From Phycisphaerae bacterium (GTDB taxonomy: Bacteria; Planctomycetota; Phycisphaerae; Sedimentisphaerales; SM23-30), in NCBI GenBank assembly GCA_016342495.1, contig JAEIOG010000006.1, forward strand, positions 1 to 64,000: a stretch of DNA of 64,000 nt, read 5' to 3'. The position numbers and the translations under genes were made by a program. Shown one piece after another: positions 16,853-25,465 of this stretch (positions are counted from its first letter, which is position 1; every line of letters begins with the position of its first letter). The notes beneath the pieces are model-generated. The model searched no databases, was not told the DNA's origin, and was given only the letters and a program-made list of their open reading frames with translations.

Positions 16853-16873
16853 TCAATCTTTATCAATTTCCTT

Positions 16874-18166
16874 TTAGACAAAAACGCGTTTGATGCGGTT
16901 GCCGATTGAGGTTAGAATTTCGTAGGGGATGGTGTTGGCGTGCTTGGCTAGTTGATTGACATTGCAACAGCTTTGGAGGTCATCATCGATAACAGTAACG
17001 GTCATCCCTTCATGGGGATTTGGAACCTTGGAAAGGTCAATGATTGTAAGGTCCATACTGATCTGGCCAATAATGGGAGCTGGGATTGCTCCGACACACA
17101 TAGATGCTTTATTGGAAATGCTACGTGGCAGGCCATCGGCGTAGCCAACCGGCACGACACCAACAGTCATTTGCTTTTTTGCTGTAAAGGTTCTGCCATA
17201 GCCACAGCTTTGACCTGGGGCAATGGTTTTGACCTGGACCAGAGGAGCCTGAACTTTAAGTACCGGTCTGAGATCGAGATTGATATTTTGGTAAAGAGCT
17301 TTGTTGGCATAGCCATAAAGGCCAAGGCCACAACGAACCATATCATAATGAGCGGCAGGGAATTGTAAAGTAGCTGCGGTATTGCAGGCGTGACGAATAA
17401 CCTGTCCGGGATTAATCAAAGGAGAATGGTTGACAGAAGATTTAATACGACGTTGGCCATTGGGATGATTATTCAAGCCAGTCAGATTGAGCATATCGAT
17501 AAACTGATCGTGCTGTTGATTAAGATATTGCATGTCTTGCTGGTCAGCGGTAGCAAAATGGGTATAAATACCGACAAGCTTGAAAAGTTGATGTTTATCA
17601 GCTGACTGGATAAGAGCCATCGCATCAGCTGGCAAAGCCCCCAAACGTCCCATGCCGGTGTCAATTTTGGCATGAATATTGAGTGGTTCCAGTTCTGGGT
17701 CGAGATTTGCCATCACATAGCGTAAAGATTCAATCGAAGAAATACTGCAATGTAGACCACGAGCTTGAGCCAACCTGATAAGCGGTAAATCAATACCGGC
17801 AAAAAGCGGACAGGTAACCAAAATCGTTTTGCCAAAGACAAAAGGATGAATTTGCTCTGCTTCTTCAATCGTGGAAACCGCAAAGCAGTCGGTATAATTG
17901 TCATTGAGAGCTGATACGACTGACCCGGCACTGAGTCCATAGCCATTGGCTTTTACAACGGCACATAGTTTAGTGGTAGGCCCTAATAATTGTTTAAATT
18001 GCCGGGCATTATGGCGTAAATTATTGCGGCTGACATAAGCTTTGACCGTTTTAAGGGAAATATTACCCGGGCGTAAGGGTCCGATCTCATACATTCTTGC
18101 GATTGCAGAGTTATCCTGTTGTCGATGCCGACCTGAAAGCACTCCTTGCTTTGCCCTTGGCTTCAT
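16874..18166 (-). CDS. alr: alanine racemase
   Basis: This PLP enzyme interconverts L- and D-alanine for peptidoglycan. The PLP lysine lies in AVVKANGYG (K72) and the second catalytic base is the Tyr of SCGYGRTF. VPVGYADGLPRSISNKASM and GQISMDLTIIDLSKV complete the C-terminal barrel face. At 430 residues it is longer than the usual 360-380, because about 30 residues precede the conserved core (MKPRAKQG...). The ATG near residue 25 (MYEIGPLR) is another possible start. It is convergent with the DUF6056 gene and has no co-directional neighbour close upstream. Confidence 0.95.
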   Translation of the reverse strand: MKPRAKQGVLSGRHRQQDNSAIARMYEIGPLRPGNISLKTVKAYVSRNNLRHNARQFKQLLGPTTKLCAVVKANGYGLSAGSVVSALNDNYTDCFAVSTIEEAEQIHPFVFGKTILVTCPLFAGIDLPLIRLAQARGLHCSISSIESLRYVMANLDPELEPLNIHAKIDTGMGRLGALPADAMALIQSADKHQLFKLVGIYTHFATADQQDMQYLNQQHDQFIDMLNLTGLNNHPNGQRRIKSSVNHSPLINPGQVIRHACNTAATLQFPAAHYDMVRCGLGLYGYANKALYQNINLDLRPVLKVQAPLVQVKTIAPGQSCGYGRTFTAKKQMTVGVVPVGYADGLPRSISNKASMCVGAIPAPIIGQISMDLTIIDLSKVPNPHEGMTVTVIDDDLQSCCNVNQLAKHANTIPYEILTSIGNRIKRVFV

Positions 18167-18851
18167 GCACTGTCTCTATATATAAGTGATTGATAATAAA
18201 CAATTTAAAACAAATAAACTTTAAGGTGACAATGCAATTAATGGTAAATTAAAGCTAAATCAAGCCCTGAAAATTCAAGAAATCGCATCGGCAAATTAAC
18301 AGTTAAGACATATAAAGCTACTGCTTTTTATATGTCTTAGTCAAGGGAAAAATTTGGGCAAGAAGATACTTTTGCAGACGCCAATCTGTCATTATTGTCC
18401 AAACGCTGACGCTTATGGTTATATCGGTACAATCTTGCGACCGCTGACAATGCCCTAGCAGTAGCTAAATCATTGGTTGAAATCCCGCATGATATCATTT
18501 CTCTGATGATTGCCAATATTGACCATTCATAATAATATTTGATATTCAAGAAGGGTGATAAAAAATATAAACAGGCCATCAATGTTCTTTTGTATAGAAG
18601 CAAAAAGTTGTATAAAAGATTAAGGTAAAAATAAATTTAGTAATATATTTAAGCTATATTTGCCACCAAATATATTGAAAAGTAGTGATGTGACAGATTT
18701 GATTTGTAGAAATAAGTTGATTGTGAGGGGGTTGCTTTGAGGGCAGACCAGAAAAAGTAAAAAAAAGCAATAATATTAAGTTTTTATTATACCCAAATTC
18801 TCTTTCATTTCGTATATTATTAAGCAATACATAATAAATGGGGGCATTTAT
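18167..18851. other. intergenic region with a hairpin and a decayed reading frame
   Basis: No intact gene is visible. A perfect 13-bp stem lies at 18304-18339. Between about 18440 and 18630 one + strand frame reads like old coding sequence (NALAVAKSLVEIPHDIISLM, and after two stops KKGDKKYKQAINVLLYRSKK), which suggests a degenerate gene of unknown family. The 88-codon minus-strand frame over the same bases has weaker protein character. The rest is A/T-rich and featureless. Confidence 0.35.
18304..18339. repeat. perfect 13-bp stem hairpin
   Basis: TAAGACATATAAA (18304-18316) pairs exactly with TTTATATGTCTTA (18327-18339) around a 10-base loop. No T run follows on either strand beyond the stem itself. 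It may be the end of a small mobile unit or an mRNA hairpin upstream of alr. Confidence 0.5.
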
Positions 18852-18980
18852 GTGCTCAAAGACCTGCACTGGTTAGCAAAATCCGCTAAATTCCAGCCTA
18901 AAGCTACAAATTTGACAGTGATAACATTGGTGTTGCTATGTGAATTTTATGAGAAATACTTAACGATAATACTTAAATAG
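18852..18980 (+). CDS. possible 42-codon small ORF upstream of the XRE-cupin gene
   Basis: GTG at 18852 has a strong GGGGG ribosome site 7 bases upstream. The peptide (LKDLHWLAKSAKFQPKATNL...) ends at 18980, nine bases before the regulator start. It could be a leader peptide that couples translation, or a remnant of a helix-turn-helix regulator, as the first 20 residues recall the opening of AraC-type domains. No function can be assigned. Confidence 0.35.
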   Translation: MLKDLHWLAKSAKFQPKATNLTVITLVLLCEFYEKYLTIILK

Positions 18981-18989
18981 GATAAAGAC

Positions 18990-19586
18990 ATGTTCAGCAA
19001 GTACAACTTCAAAGTGATAAGAACTCTAAGACGCCGACTAGGCATGACAATGGAACAACTGGCCCAAAAATCAGGTGTGACCTATCCGACAGTAGCCGCT
19101 GTTGAAACTAACAAATCATTACCATCGATGAAAACTCTGGACGCATTGGCAGGGGCATTACAGTTTTCAGCAAGCAATTTGCTGGCTCTGGCAGAACGTC
19201 GCATGGTGCAAATCCGCAGAGCTGAAATAGCAGAATCGCCAAAGAAAAATCAACCTGGTATGGAAAAATTAAAGGTTGCCTATTTTGATAAGGGTAAAAT
19301 GATTCGAACAACAGCAGCTGCTGGCGAACGAATTCATGTTATGGAACTGCATGAAGACTGCCACGAGATGGCTTACGTCTTAAATGGTGAACTTTCACTA
19401 CGTGTTGATGATAATAATTATCTTCTGCGTGAAGATGATACCATTTTGTTTGATGGCGTTTTAGACCATGAATATGACATGATAACCGATTGTGAATTTA
19501 TTACGGTGCATATTCCTAAAGACCTGCGAAGTATCAAAGAACTCCTTGATAGCAAATCAGTCGATATTATTAAAGAAATAAAATAG
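18990..19586 (+). CDS. XRE-family regulator with C-terminal cupin sensor
   Basis: This is a DNA-binding transcription factor of 198 residues. An HTH_3 domain occupies residues 5-65 (LRRRLGMTMEQLAQKSGVTY, PTVAAVETNKSLPSMKTLDA). A cupin_2 barrel spans 100-190 (AAGERIHVMELHEDCHEMAY, VLNGELSLRVDDNNYLLREDD, FDGVLDHEYDM), with His/Glu ligands able to hold a metal or small molecule. Such proteins commonly control metabolic or redox genes in response to a ligand. No target is adjacent; the gene downstream, a large glycosyltransferase, begins 182 bp later and may be separate. Confidence 0.9.
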   Translation: MFSKYNFKVIRTLRRRLGMTMEQLAQKSGVTYPTVAAVETNKSLPSMKTLDALAGALQFSASNLLALAERRMVQIRRAEIAESPKKNQPGMEKLKVAYFDKGKMIRTTAAAGERIHVMELHEDCHEMAYVLNGELSLRVDDNNYLLREDDTILFDGVLDHEYDMITDCEFITVHIPKDLRSIKELLDSKSVDIIKEIK

Positions 19587-19768
19587 TCGTAAAAATGCGA
19601 TATTAAAATTATTCAAGGTTGGCAAGACTACTGTTTTGTTGACCTTTTTTAATTGGTTATTTATTTATGGGATGCTCATATTACGACCGATAACTATAGT
19701 GTGCTGTCAATGTGGTCATTGTGCGCAAAAATGGTATAAACTCTTATGAAATATGATATTACAAGAAT

Positions 19769-21724
19769 ATGTCAAATAATTATACAATTGAAATGGTGCC
19801 GCCAGACTACGCAGTTAAGCTGATGGATAGTTGGCCAGGGCAGGAATTGCTGAGTAAGAATCTTGAAGCATTGGCAACGGTAGATGCCGAATTAGCTGAG
19901 GCTATTGCAGATTTTCCAGTAGGTAATGATGTTGAAATGGTAGTGGGCTATGATGGAGCTATGACATTTATGGTCAGGCAGGATGATGGCAGTATTGGCT
20001 GGCTGGGCTATACCTCGGTGCCAACTATCGCAGCTGAGCAGCAAAAAAAACGGATAGATTTTCAGCTGGGGTCACTGGCAATCGATGGAATTGTCAATGG
20101 TTATTATCTTGAGGCTATTTTGCATTCAATGTCAAAATATATGGCGGTATTTGTAACAGAAAATAACCTATTGCATCTAAAATTGGCATTTGAACTCCAT
20201 GATTTTGCGGAATATATTATTAATAGAAATCTAATAATAATATTTAGTGATGAGCCAACAAAAGCCGTTGCTGATTTTTTCGAGGCTAATCCAGATTTTA
20301 ATGCATTGACTCAAAGTTTGGCGTGGCCCTGGCTTAAAAATGTAGATCATCAAAAGTACATGCAGGTAATTTCACAAGCTATGTCAGAACATATGAACAC
20401 TGTTTTACAGGATTCAAAAAAGCTGGTAGACGAGATCAAAACGATAACAGGAAAAAGATTATCGGATACTCTAAGAAAATGTATTGACCCAGCTAATGAT
20501 GAAAAATTAAGGGTAATAAATTGTACACAAACATTATCGTCTGAGGACTATCATGTCGGGAAAGATTTAATTAATGGTTTTAGCCAAACAGAAAATGTTC
20601 AGGCGAATTTCAGACATTTGACCTCGCCAAAATTTATGTCACCTTTGTCGCATTTACGAAGATTGGAACAATATCAGCCTGAACTAATTCTCATAGTCAA
20701 TAAACTGAGGAAAGATTTTACTAATTTTTTACCGGATCAGGTTTGTCTGGCCAGCATTATGACAGAAGGTGGCTATGTCGAAGATAAGGAATTGGATGAT
20801 TTAACAGAAAAAATTAATGCAAATGATTTTATTTTCTGCTGTAATCAAAAGCAAATCGACAAATTCAAGCAAGCTCATATTGCCGCAACAAAGATTTGTT
20901 TATTGTCACCCGGTGCCAATGAGCAATTATATTATCCAGTGCCAACTAAGCAAAAAAATGATATTGTAATTATGCATAACCGGGTTAATATGACCCTAAA
21001 AGATAGTGGTGTTGTACTGCCTACCCATGAATTATTAATCAATACAGTAATAAATAATATCATGGAACAACCTGGAAATTTCAATAGCGAAACAATTGGG
21101 AAATTTCTGGTACGCGGTCAGGATTGCGGAATTAAAATTCGAGATAAGGGACTGGTCGAGCATTTCAGTAATATTATCGGCAAGTACCTCGGGCCATCGG
21201 TTGTGGTCGACAGTTACAGTCAAATGCTTTTGAATAAGGGATATAATCTGGATATTTACAGCGGTGTTTTCAGTTTTGGCAAGTACAATTCTCAAAATGA
21301 CTACTGGGAACAATCGGTGGCGAATAAGGCATACCGCGGTGCAATTAAGCTTGGCAGCGAAGATAATGAAATTTATAATAAAGCTAAGATAGTTTTGAAT
21401 TTTAGTTTGGAACGATATCCTGAGCAAAATTTATTGAATGCGATTGCGGCAGGTGCATTGGTAATGGTTAAATCGCACCCGGGACATAATAAGTCTGATG
21501 GGTTAGGGGCCATGTTCAAACTGAACCACAAAGTCAATGCTCAGGATACAGAGATTATTACATTTGACAGTCATCGTGATTTGGCCGAAAAGATTAAACT
21601 TCTATTGAATGATCCGCAACGGCGCGATATGATTGCAAATAATGCTCGTGAAAAATTATTGAGTGAACACACATATAAACACCGAGCTTTGACGATACGA
21701 AAGTTTATCGTGAATAATTTATAA
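19769..21724 (+). CDS. large protein with C-terminal glycosyltransferase (group 1) domain
   Basis: This 651-residue cytosolic protein has a final 110 residues that look like the donor-binding half of a group 1/CgeB-type glycosyltransferase: LNFSLERYPEQNLLNAIAAG, ALVMVKSHPGHN, and a closing helix with KLLLNDPQRRDMIANNAREK. Residues 1-300 are of unknown type, helical and acidic; residues 300-440 could be the acceptor half of a GT-B fold (LCLLSPGANEQLYYPVP). Proteins of this kind glycosylate surface proteins such as flagellin or pilin, or build O-glycans, but nothing here fixes the target. No strong ribosome site precedes ATG 19769. Confidence 0.6.
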   Translation: MSNNYTIEMVPPDYAVKLMDSWPGQELLSKNLEALATVDAELAEAIADFPVGNDVEMVVGYDGAMTFMVRQDDGSIGWLGYTSVPTIAAEQQKKRIDFQLGSLAIDGIVNGYYLEAILHSMSKYMAVFVTENNLLHLKLAFELHDFAEYIINRNLIIIFSDEPTKAVADFFEANPDFNALTQSLAWPWLKNVDHQKYMQVISQAMSEHMNTVLQDSKKLVDEIKTITGKRLSDTLRKCIDPANDEKLRVINCTQTLSSEDYHVGKDLINGFSQTENVQANFRHLTSPKFMSPLSHLRRLEQYQPELILIVNKLRKDFTNFLPDQVCLASIMTEGGYVEDKELDDLTEKINANDFIFCCNQKQIDKFKQAHIAATKICLLSPGANEQLYYPVPTKQKNDIVIMHNRVNMTLKDSGVVLPTHELLINTVINNIMEQPGNFNSETIGKFLVRGQDCGIKIRDKGLVEHFSNIIGKYLGPSVVVDSYSQMLLNKGYNLDIYSGVFSFGKYNSQNDYWEQSVANKAYRGAIKLGSEDNEIYNKAKIVLNFSLERYPEQNLLNAIAAGALVMVKSHPGHNKSDGLGAMFKLNHKVNAQDTEIITFDSHRDLAEKIKLLLNDPQRRDMIANNAREKLLSEHTYKHRALTIRKFIVNNL

Positions 21725-21746
21725 ATTATTTATTGGGAGATATACG

Positions 21747-21977
21747 ATGCTATTTGCATTAATGAGTTACAGACCTATTGGGTTATTGATTTGCAGTGTT
21801 TTTGTGATGGTAAAAGCTGCTGACGCGGAAAATAGATCGCCGGTTTTATGGGGTGCTATTACCCTGGGAATCTGCGCGGGCTGTGGCTATCTGATTCCAA
21901 TTGGGTCTTTCTCTGTTTTAATTGGCTTAGTGCTTAGTTTTGCGGCGATGACAGTTGCTAATCTAATGCAAAGATGA
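21747..21977 (+). CDS. small two-helix membrane protein
   Basis: This 76-residue protein with GGGAG before its ATG has two or three hydrophobic segments (YRPIGLLICSVFVMVKAADA; AITLGICAGCGYLIPIGSFS; VLIGLVLSFAAMTVANLM). It lies 22 bp after the glycosyltransferase and 6 bp before xerD, suggesting one transcript. No family is recognised. Confidence 0.6.
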   Translation: MLFALMSYRPIGLLICSVFVMVKAADAENRSPVLWGAITLGICAGCGYLIPIGSFSVLIGLVLSFAAMTVANLMQR

Positions 21978-21983
21978 TGCTTT

Positions 21984-22907
21984 ATGAGAAATAATATTGA
22001 CAATTGGCCTATATCGCAGATACGCCCTTTTTTGGCATATATGTCAATTGAGTGCGGGTTGGCAGCTAACACTATCAAAGCATATAATAGTGATCTGTTA
22101 CGGTTTGGGAGCTATTGTGCTGATAATAAAATTTCAGTGCCCAATAGCGTTGATCCGTTAGCTGTTCAGAAATATGCTATATTTTTGTCTAAGAATAATT
22201 TTGGTAATGGCTTACTGGCAACAGCAAGTATCGCCAGGCATCTGGTAGCCCTTCGGATGTTCTTGCGGTTTCAGATGCTCGAAGGCATTATGAAAGAAGA
22301 TGTTTGCGCGGCATTGGATACGCCTAAAACCTGGCAAAAACTGCCACGAGTTCTGAACAAGAGCAAAACTCTTGAATTGATTGAAGCGGTAGACCAACAA
22401 AGCCCGATGTATCTCCGCGACCGGACGATAATGGAATTACTTTATGCAACGGGAATGCGAGCATCGGAAATTGGAGACTTGAAGTTCGCAGACATCAATT
22501 TTAAGATTGGCTATCTGCGCTGCATTGGCAAAGGTAATAAAGAAAGAATTATTCCAGTACATCAGATGGCTTTGGAAATTACAAATAAATATATCATTGA
22601 GCTGCGGACAAAACTGGATAAGCATAAAAAACCTGAGCTGTTTCTCAGTCGTACCGGCCAACCGCTTGACCGGATCGCAGTTTGGCGAATTGTTAAAAAA
22701 GCTGCCACAGCTGCCGGTCTGGTTGGTTATGTTACGCCTCATACTTTAAGGCATTGTTTTGGAACACATTTGCTGCAAGGCGGAGCTGATCTGCGAAGTG
22801 TTCAAGAAATGCTTGGCCATGCCGATGTTACTACGACACAAATTTATACGCATGTGGATAATGAGCATCTTAGAAATATTCACAAAAAATTCCATCCCCG
22901 CCCCTAG
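21984..22907 (+). CDS. xerD: tyrosine recombinase XerD
   Basis: This site-specific recombinase resolves chromosome dimers at dif together with XerC. It has 307 residues. The N-terminal SAM-like domain is FLAYMSIECGLAANTIKAY (about 16-34). The catalytic set is complete: R159 (TGMRASEIGDL), K183 (GKGNKERIIPV), H253 and R256 (HTLRHCFGTHLL), H279 (LGHADVTTT) and the nucleophile Y288 (QIYTHV). Length and domain order fit XerD better than an integrase, and no attachment sites or phage genes lie nearby. XerC versus XerD is judged on sequence flavour only. Confidence 0.88.
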   Translation: MRNNIDNWPISQIRPFLAYMSIECGLAANTIKAYNSDLLRFGSYCADNKISVPNSVDPLAVQKYAIFLSKNNFGNGLLATASIARHLVALRMFLRFQMLEGIMKEDVCAALDTPKTWQKLPRVLNKSKTLELIEAVDQQSPMYLRDRTIMELLYATGMRASEIGDLKFADINFKIGYLRCIGKGNKERIIPVHQMALEITNKYIIELRTKLDKHKKPELFLSRTGQPLDRIAVWRIVKKAATAAGLVGYVTPHTLRHCFGTHLLQGGADLRSVQEMLGHADVTTTQIYTHVDNEHLRNIHKKFHPRP

Positions 22908-23003
22908 GGCCCTAAGCGTGCGGCTGAATCGTGCTTGTGGTTGAGACAATCAAATGCATTGGATCCCTTGCGTTCCACAACAGGTTACACTGCAGATAAT
23001 ATT

Positions 23004-23621
23004 TCATGCTTCAAAATGGTTGGCTAACTGGTTCAAGGTTTCCTGCCATTGGGTTGTGATATCTTCAAATTCATATTCCACAAAATCTCCCAATAATACC
23101 AGGTCGCCAGATTGCAAAGCGGTTTTGATTTCCTGTAGTTTTTCTGATAATTGCGAAATCTGCTGAGTAATAGTCATGTCATTATTAGTAATAGTAATCT
23201 GGTCAATCTGAACATCCATCAAACGACAGGCACTGCCGAGGGTTTCCTGCATAGAACTCCATATCGACAAATAGCTAATCATTTTTTCCATGGCGGCTAG
23301 GGTATTACCTTGCTGAAGGATTTTGGCGATTTCCTGTCGCTGTTGATTACTATCGGTGATTTGCTGGGCCATTGTTTTTAATCCATAGGCGGCGTAACTG
23401 CTGCGGCTTTGGCAGAAAATTTCAATTTTTTCAAAATCATCGGCAGATTTATCTTTATATTGTCCCAGTTGGTCACCAGTGAGGCCCTGGCCATCAATTA
23501 AAATATTAACAATAACTTCATTATTGCCGATATATTCTTGTTGCAGTTGGGATAGAACAACAGCTAAGGTTTTATCGGTGGTATCACAATTTATTTTAAG
23601 ATTATTAACAGTTATTATCAT
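23004..23621 (-). CDS. conserved-looking protein of unknown function
   Basis: This 205-residue soluble protein has AAGGA before ATG 23621. It is rich in Gln, Ile and Asp. The first 75 residues look like a small alpha/beta domain (IITVNNLKINCDTTDKTLAV, NEVIVNILIDGQGL). The remainder is a long helical, coiled-coil-like region (TMAQQITDSNQQRQEIAKIL; ITQQISQLSEKLQEIKTALQ) ending acidic. It lies 8 bp after the small membrane protein on the same strand. No family is recognised. Confidence 0.6.
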   Translation of the reverse strand: MIITVNNLKINCDTTDKTLAVVLSQLQQEYIGNNEVIVNILIDGQGLTGDQLGQYKDKSADDFEKIEIFCQSRSSYAAYGLKTMAQQITDSNQQRQEIAKILQQGNTLAAMEKMISYLSIWSSMQETLGSACRLMDVQIDQITITNNDMTITQQISQLSEKLQEIKTALQSGDLVLLGDFVEYEFEDITTQWQETLNQLANHFEA

Positions 23622-23629
23622 TTTATTCC

Positions 23630-23881
23630 TTAGCGGTTAATTAGTACAATTAGTATCACAATGAGCAAAACAATTACTGTTACCAATAATCCAATGGTTA
23701 CTTTTATTGAAATGCCAGAGTTCTTAGACGGGACAGCACTGATGGCTTGCTGCGGTTTTCGTCTTTGCAACTGCTGGCGTTTGGCATGTTTTGCATGACT
23801 GCCAAGGATTGCTAATATCGCAGTAGCTGAAACAATCATAAGCAACTCGCCTACACCAAGACCCATAAAATATGCTAACAT
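23630..23881 (-). CDS. small membrane protein with two hydrophobic helices
   Basis: The product is about 83 residues from ATG 23881, which has GGAG some 11 bases upstream; ATG at 23932 or 23866 is also possible. The open frame continues far upstream but there overlaps the DUF1015 gene on the other strand, so that part is not real. The first helix, MGLGVGELLMIVSATAILAI, recalls the TatA opening. It is followed by a basic linker (KHAKRQQLQRRK) and a C-terminal anchor helix that TatA lacks. It is co-transcribed with the protein at 23004. Confidence 0.5.
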   Translation of the reverse strand: MLAYFMGLGVGELLMIVSATAILAILGSHAKHAKRQQLQRRKPQQAISAVPSKNSGISIKVTIGLLVTVIVLLIVILIVLINR

Positions 23882-24103
23882 TATTATAAAAACTCCAATG
23901 AGGTAATCATAGCTATAAGTACAACTCGTCATTTTAGCAACAAATGCGGTAATAAAAAGGAAAATTTGTAAGCGATTCCCATTTCTATATATAGAATCCA
24001 AGTAATTCTGTTTGACTATTGGTGATATTACTGATAAATTATTGTGCCCTGATATGTGCCCAAGGACAAGAAAGATATACCCAATAGAACTAAAGGATAA
24101 GAA

Positions 24104-25423
24104 ATGAACATAAAACCTTTTAGAGCATATCGTTATAACAATTCTACTGTTGATAATGCAGGTGACTGTATCGCACCGCCTTATGATGTAATCGACCCGG
24201 ACCAGCAAGAAAAACTTTATAATCAGAGCCCTTATAACATTGCAAGAGTTATCAAAGGTAAATCCTGCGATTCCGATAGCGATGATAATAATGTTTATAC
24301 TCGTGCGGGTGGCTTTATCAGCCAGTGGATACAGGAAAATGTCCTGAAACAGGATGACGCTGACACTATTTATGTATATGCCCAGGATTTCCAGATTGAT
24401 GGTACAACTTTTCGCCGCAGCGGCTTTATTGCTTTGGGCGAATTGCAGGAATATGGCGGTAATATCAAACCCCATGAGCAAACTTTGGCGGGCCCAAAAG
24501 CTGACCGTTTGAACCTGATGAGAGCTACCGGCTGCCAGATTGGTCAGATTTTCATGCTTTATAGTGATGCCGATAAGACTGTCGATGCGATATTAGCGGC
24601 AGCGACTGAAGGTGAAAAACTTTTAAGTTTTGTTGATGATGATAATGTTACTCATAGCCTGTTCGCTGTTACTGATCCAGCGCAAATTGCTACAGTACAA
24701 GAAGTTATGTCAGATAAGCATGTATTTATCGCCGATGGCCATCATCGTTATGAAACTTCACTGAACTATATGCGTGAAACGGAAATGGATTCAACTAAAT
24801 ACCGCATGATGACTTTTATTAATACTCATAATGAAGGTTTGGTAGTTTTGCCAACCCATCGTCTGGTTCACAGCGTAGATAATTTCGATACCGCTAAGCT
24901 GTTGGCTGATATGAGTGAAAATTTTGATATTGCACGATTGGCCTTTGCTGATGATATCGATAAAAAAGAACGCTTTAAGATGATGAATGAAGCGATGGCA
25001 CTGGATTTCCAGGCTAATAATCATGCTTTTGGCATGTATTTCGCAGATGGGGCATTTTATGTTGCAACTATGAAAGATGAAGCTGTCATGGATAGCCAAT
25101 GTCCGCAAATGGGCAGTGCCTGGCGCAAGCTCGATGTCGCTATTTTACATAAACTCATTCTGGAAGACTACTTAGGAATTGACGAAGCGGCATTGACTGC
25201 TCAGACTAATGTCAAATATATCAAAGATTTTGGCGTCGCGACCCTTAACGCTATCGAAAAAGTCGATACTGGCAAGGCCCAGGCATTATTCTTTATGAAT
25301 ACCACCCGCGCCGATGAAGTGGCAGAAGTAGCCGCTCAGGGCGATAAGATGCCACAGAAGTCTACTTTCTTCCATCCCAAAATTTATTCTGGGTTGACGA
25401 TCAATGCTGTTAATTTAAAATAA
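24104..25423 (+). CDS. DUF1015 family protein
   Basis: This 439-residue cytosolic protein opens with the family signature: IKPFRAYRYNNS, then IAPPYDVIDPDQQEKLYNQS, followed by NIARVIKG. Later landmarks are IFMLYSD, FIADGHHRYETSLNYM and the DVAILHKLILE helix. DUF1015 proteins (also called HPF/RafX-like or SerC-linked) are usually found beside serine biosynthesis genes, and here serC follows after 42 bp. The biochemical role is unproven; the DGHHRYETA motif suggests phosphate or kinase-type chemistry. The pair is probably one operon. Confidence 0.9.
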   Translation: MNIKPFRAYRYNNSTVDNAGDCIAPPYDVIDPDQQEKLYNQSPYNIARVIKGKSCDSDSDDNNVYTRAGGFISQWIQENVLKQDDADTIYVYAQDFQIDGTTFRRSGFIALGELQEYGGNIKPHEQTLAGPKADRLNLMRATGCQIGQIFMLYSDADKTVDAILAAATEGEKLLSFVDDDNVTHSLFAVTDPAQIATVQEVMSDKHVFIADGHHRYETSLNYMRETEMDSTKYRMMTFINTHNEGLVVLPTHRLVHSVDNFDTAKLLADMSENFDIARLAFADDIDKKERFKMMNEAMALDFQANNHAFGMYFADGAFYVATMKDEAVMDSQCPQMGSAWRKLDVAILHKLILEDYLGIDEAALTAQTNVKYIKDFGVATLNAIEKVDTGKAQALFFMNTTRADEVAEVAAQGDKMPQKSTFFHPKIYSGLTINAVNLK

Positions 25424-25465
25424 TCAAAGGAATATTTCATACCCCCTACTTACTTGGAGAAACAA

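Noticed and set aside
18337-18603. 88-codon minus-strand frame near alr
   Set aside because: It ends inside a hairpin stem, and the + strand of the same stretch looks more like decayed coding sequence.
21984-22907. Integrase of a mobile island
   Set aside because: All features fit the housekeeping XerD, and no attachment sites, phage genes or tRNA gene lie beside it.
23933-24481. Long N-terminal extension of the small membrane protein
   Set aside because: It overlaps the clear DUF1015 gene on the other strand, so the start was moved to 23881.
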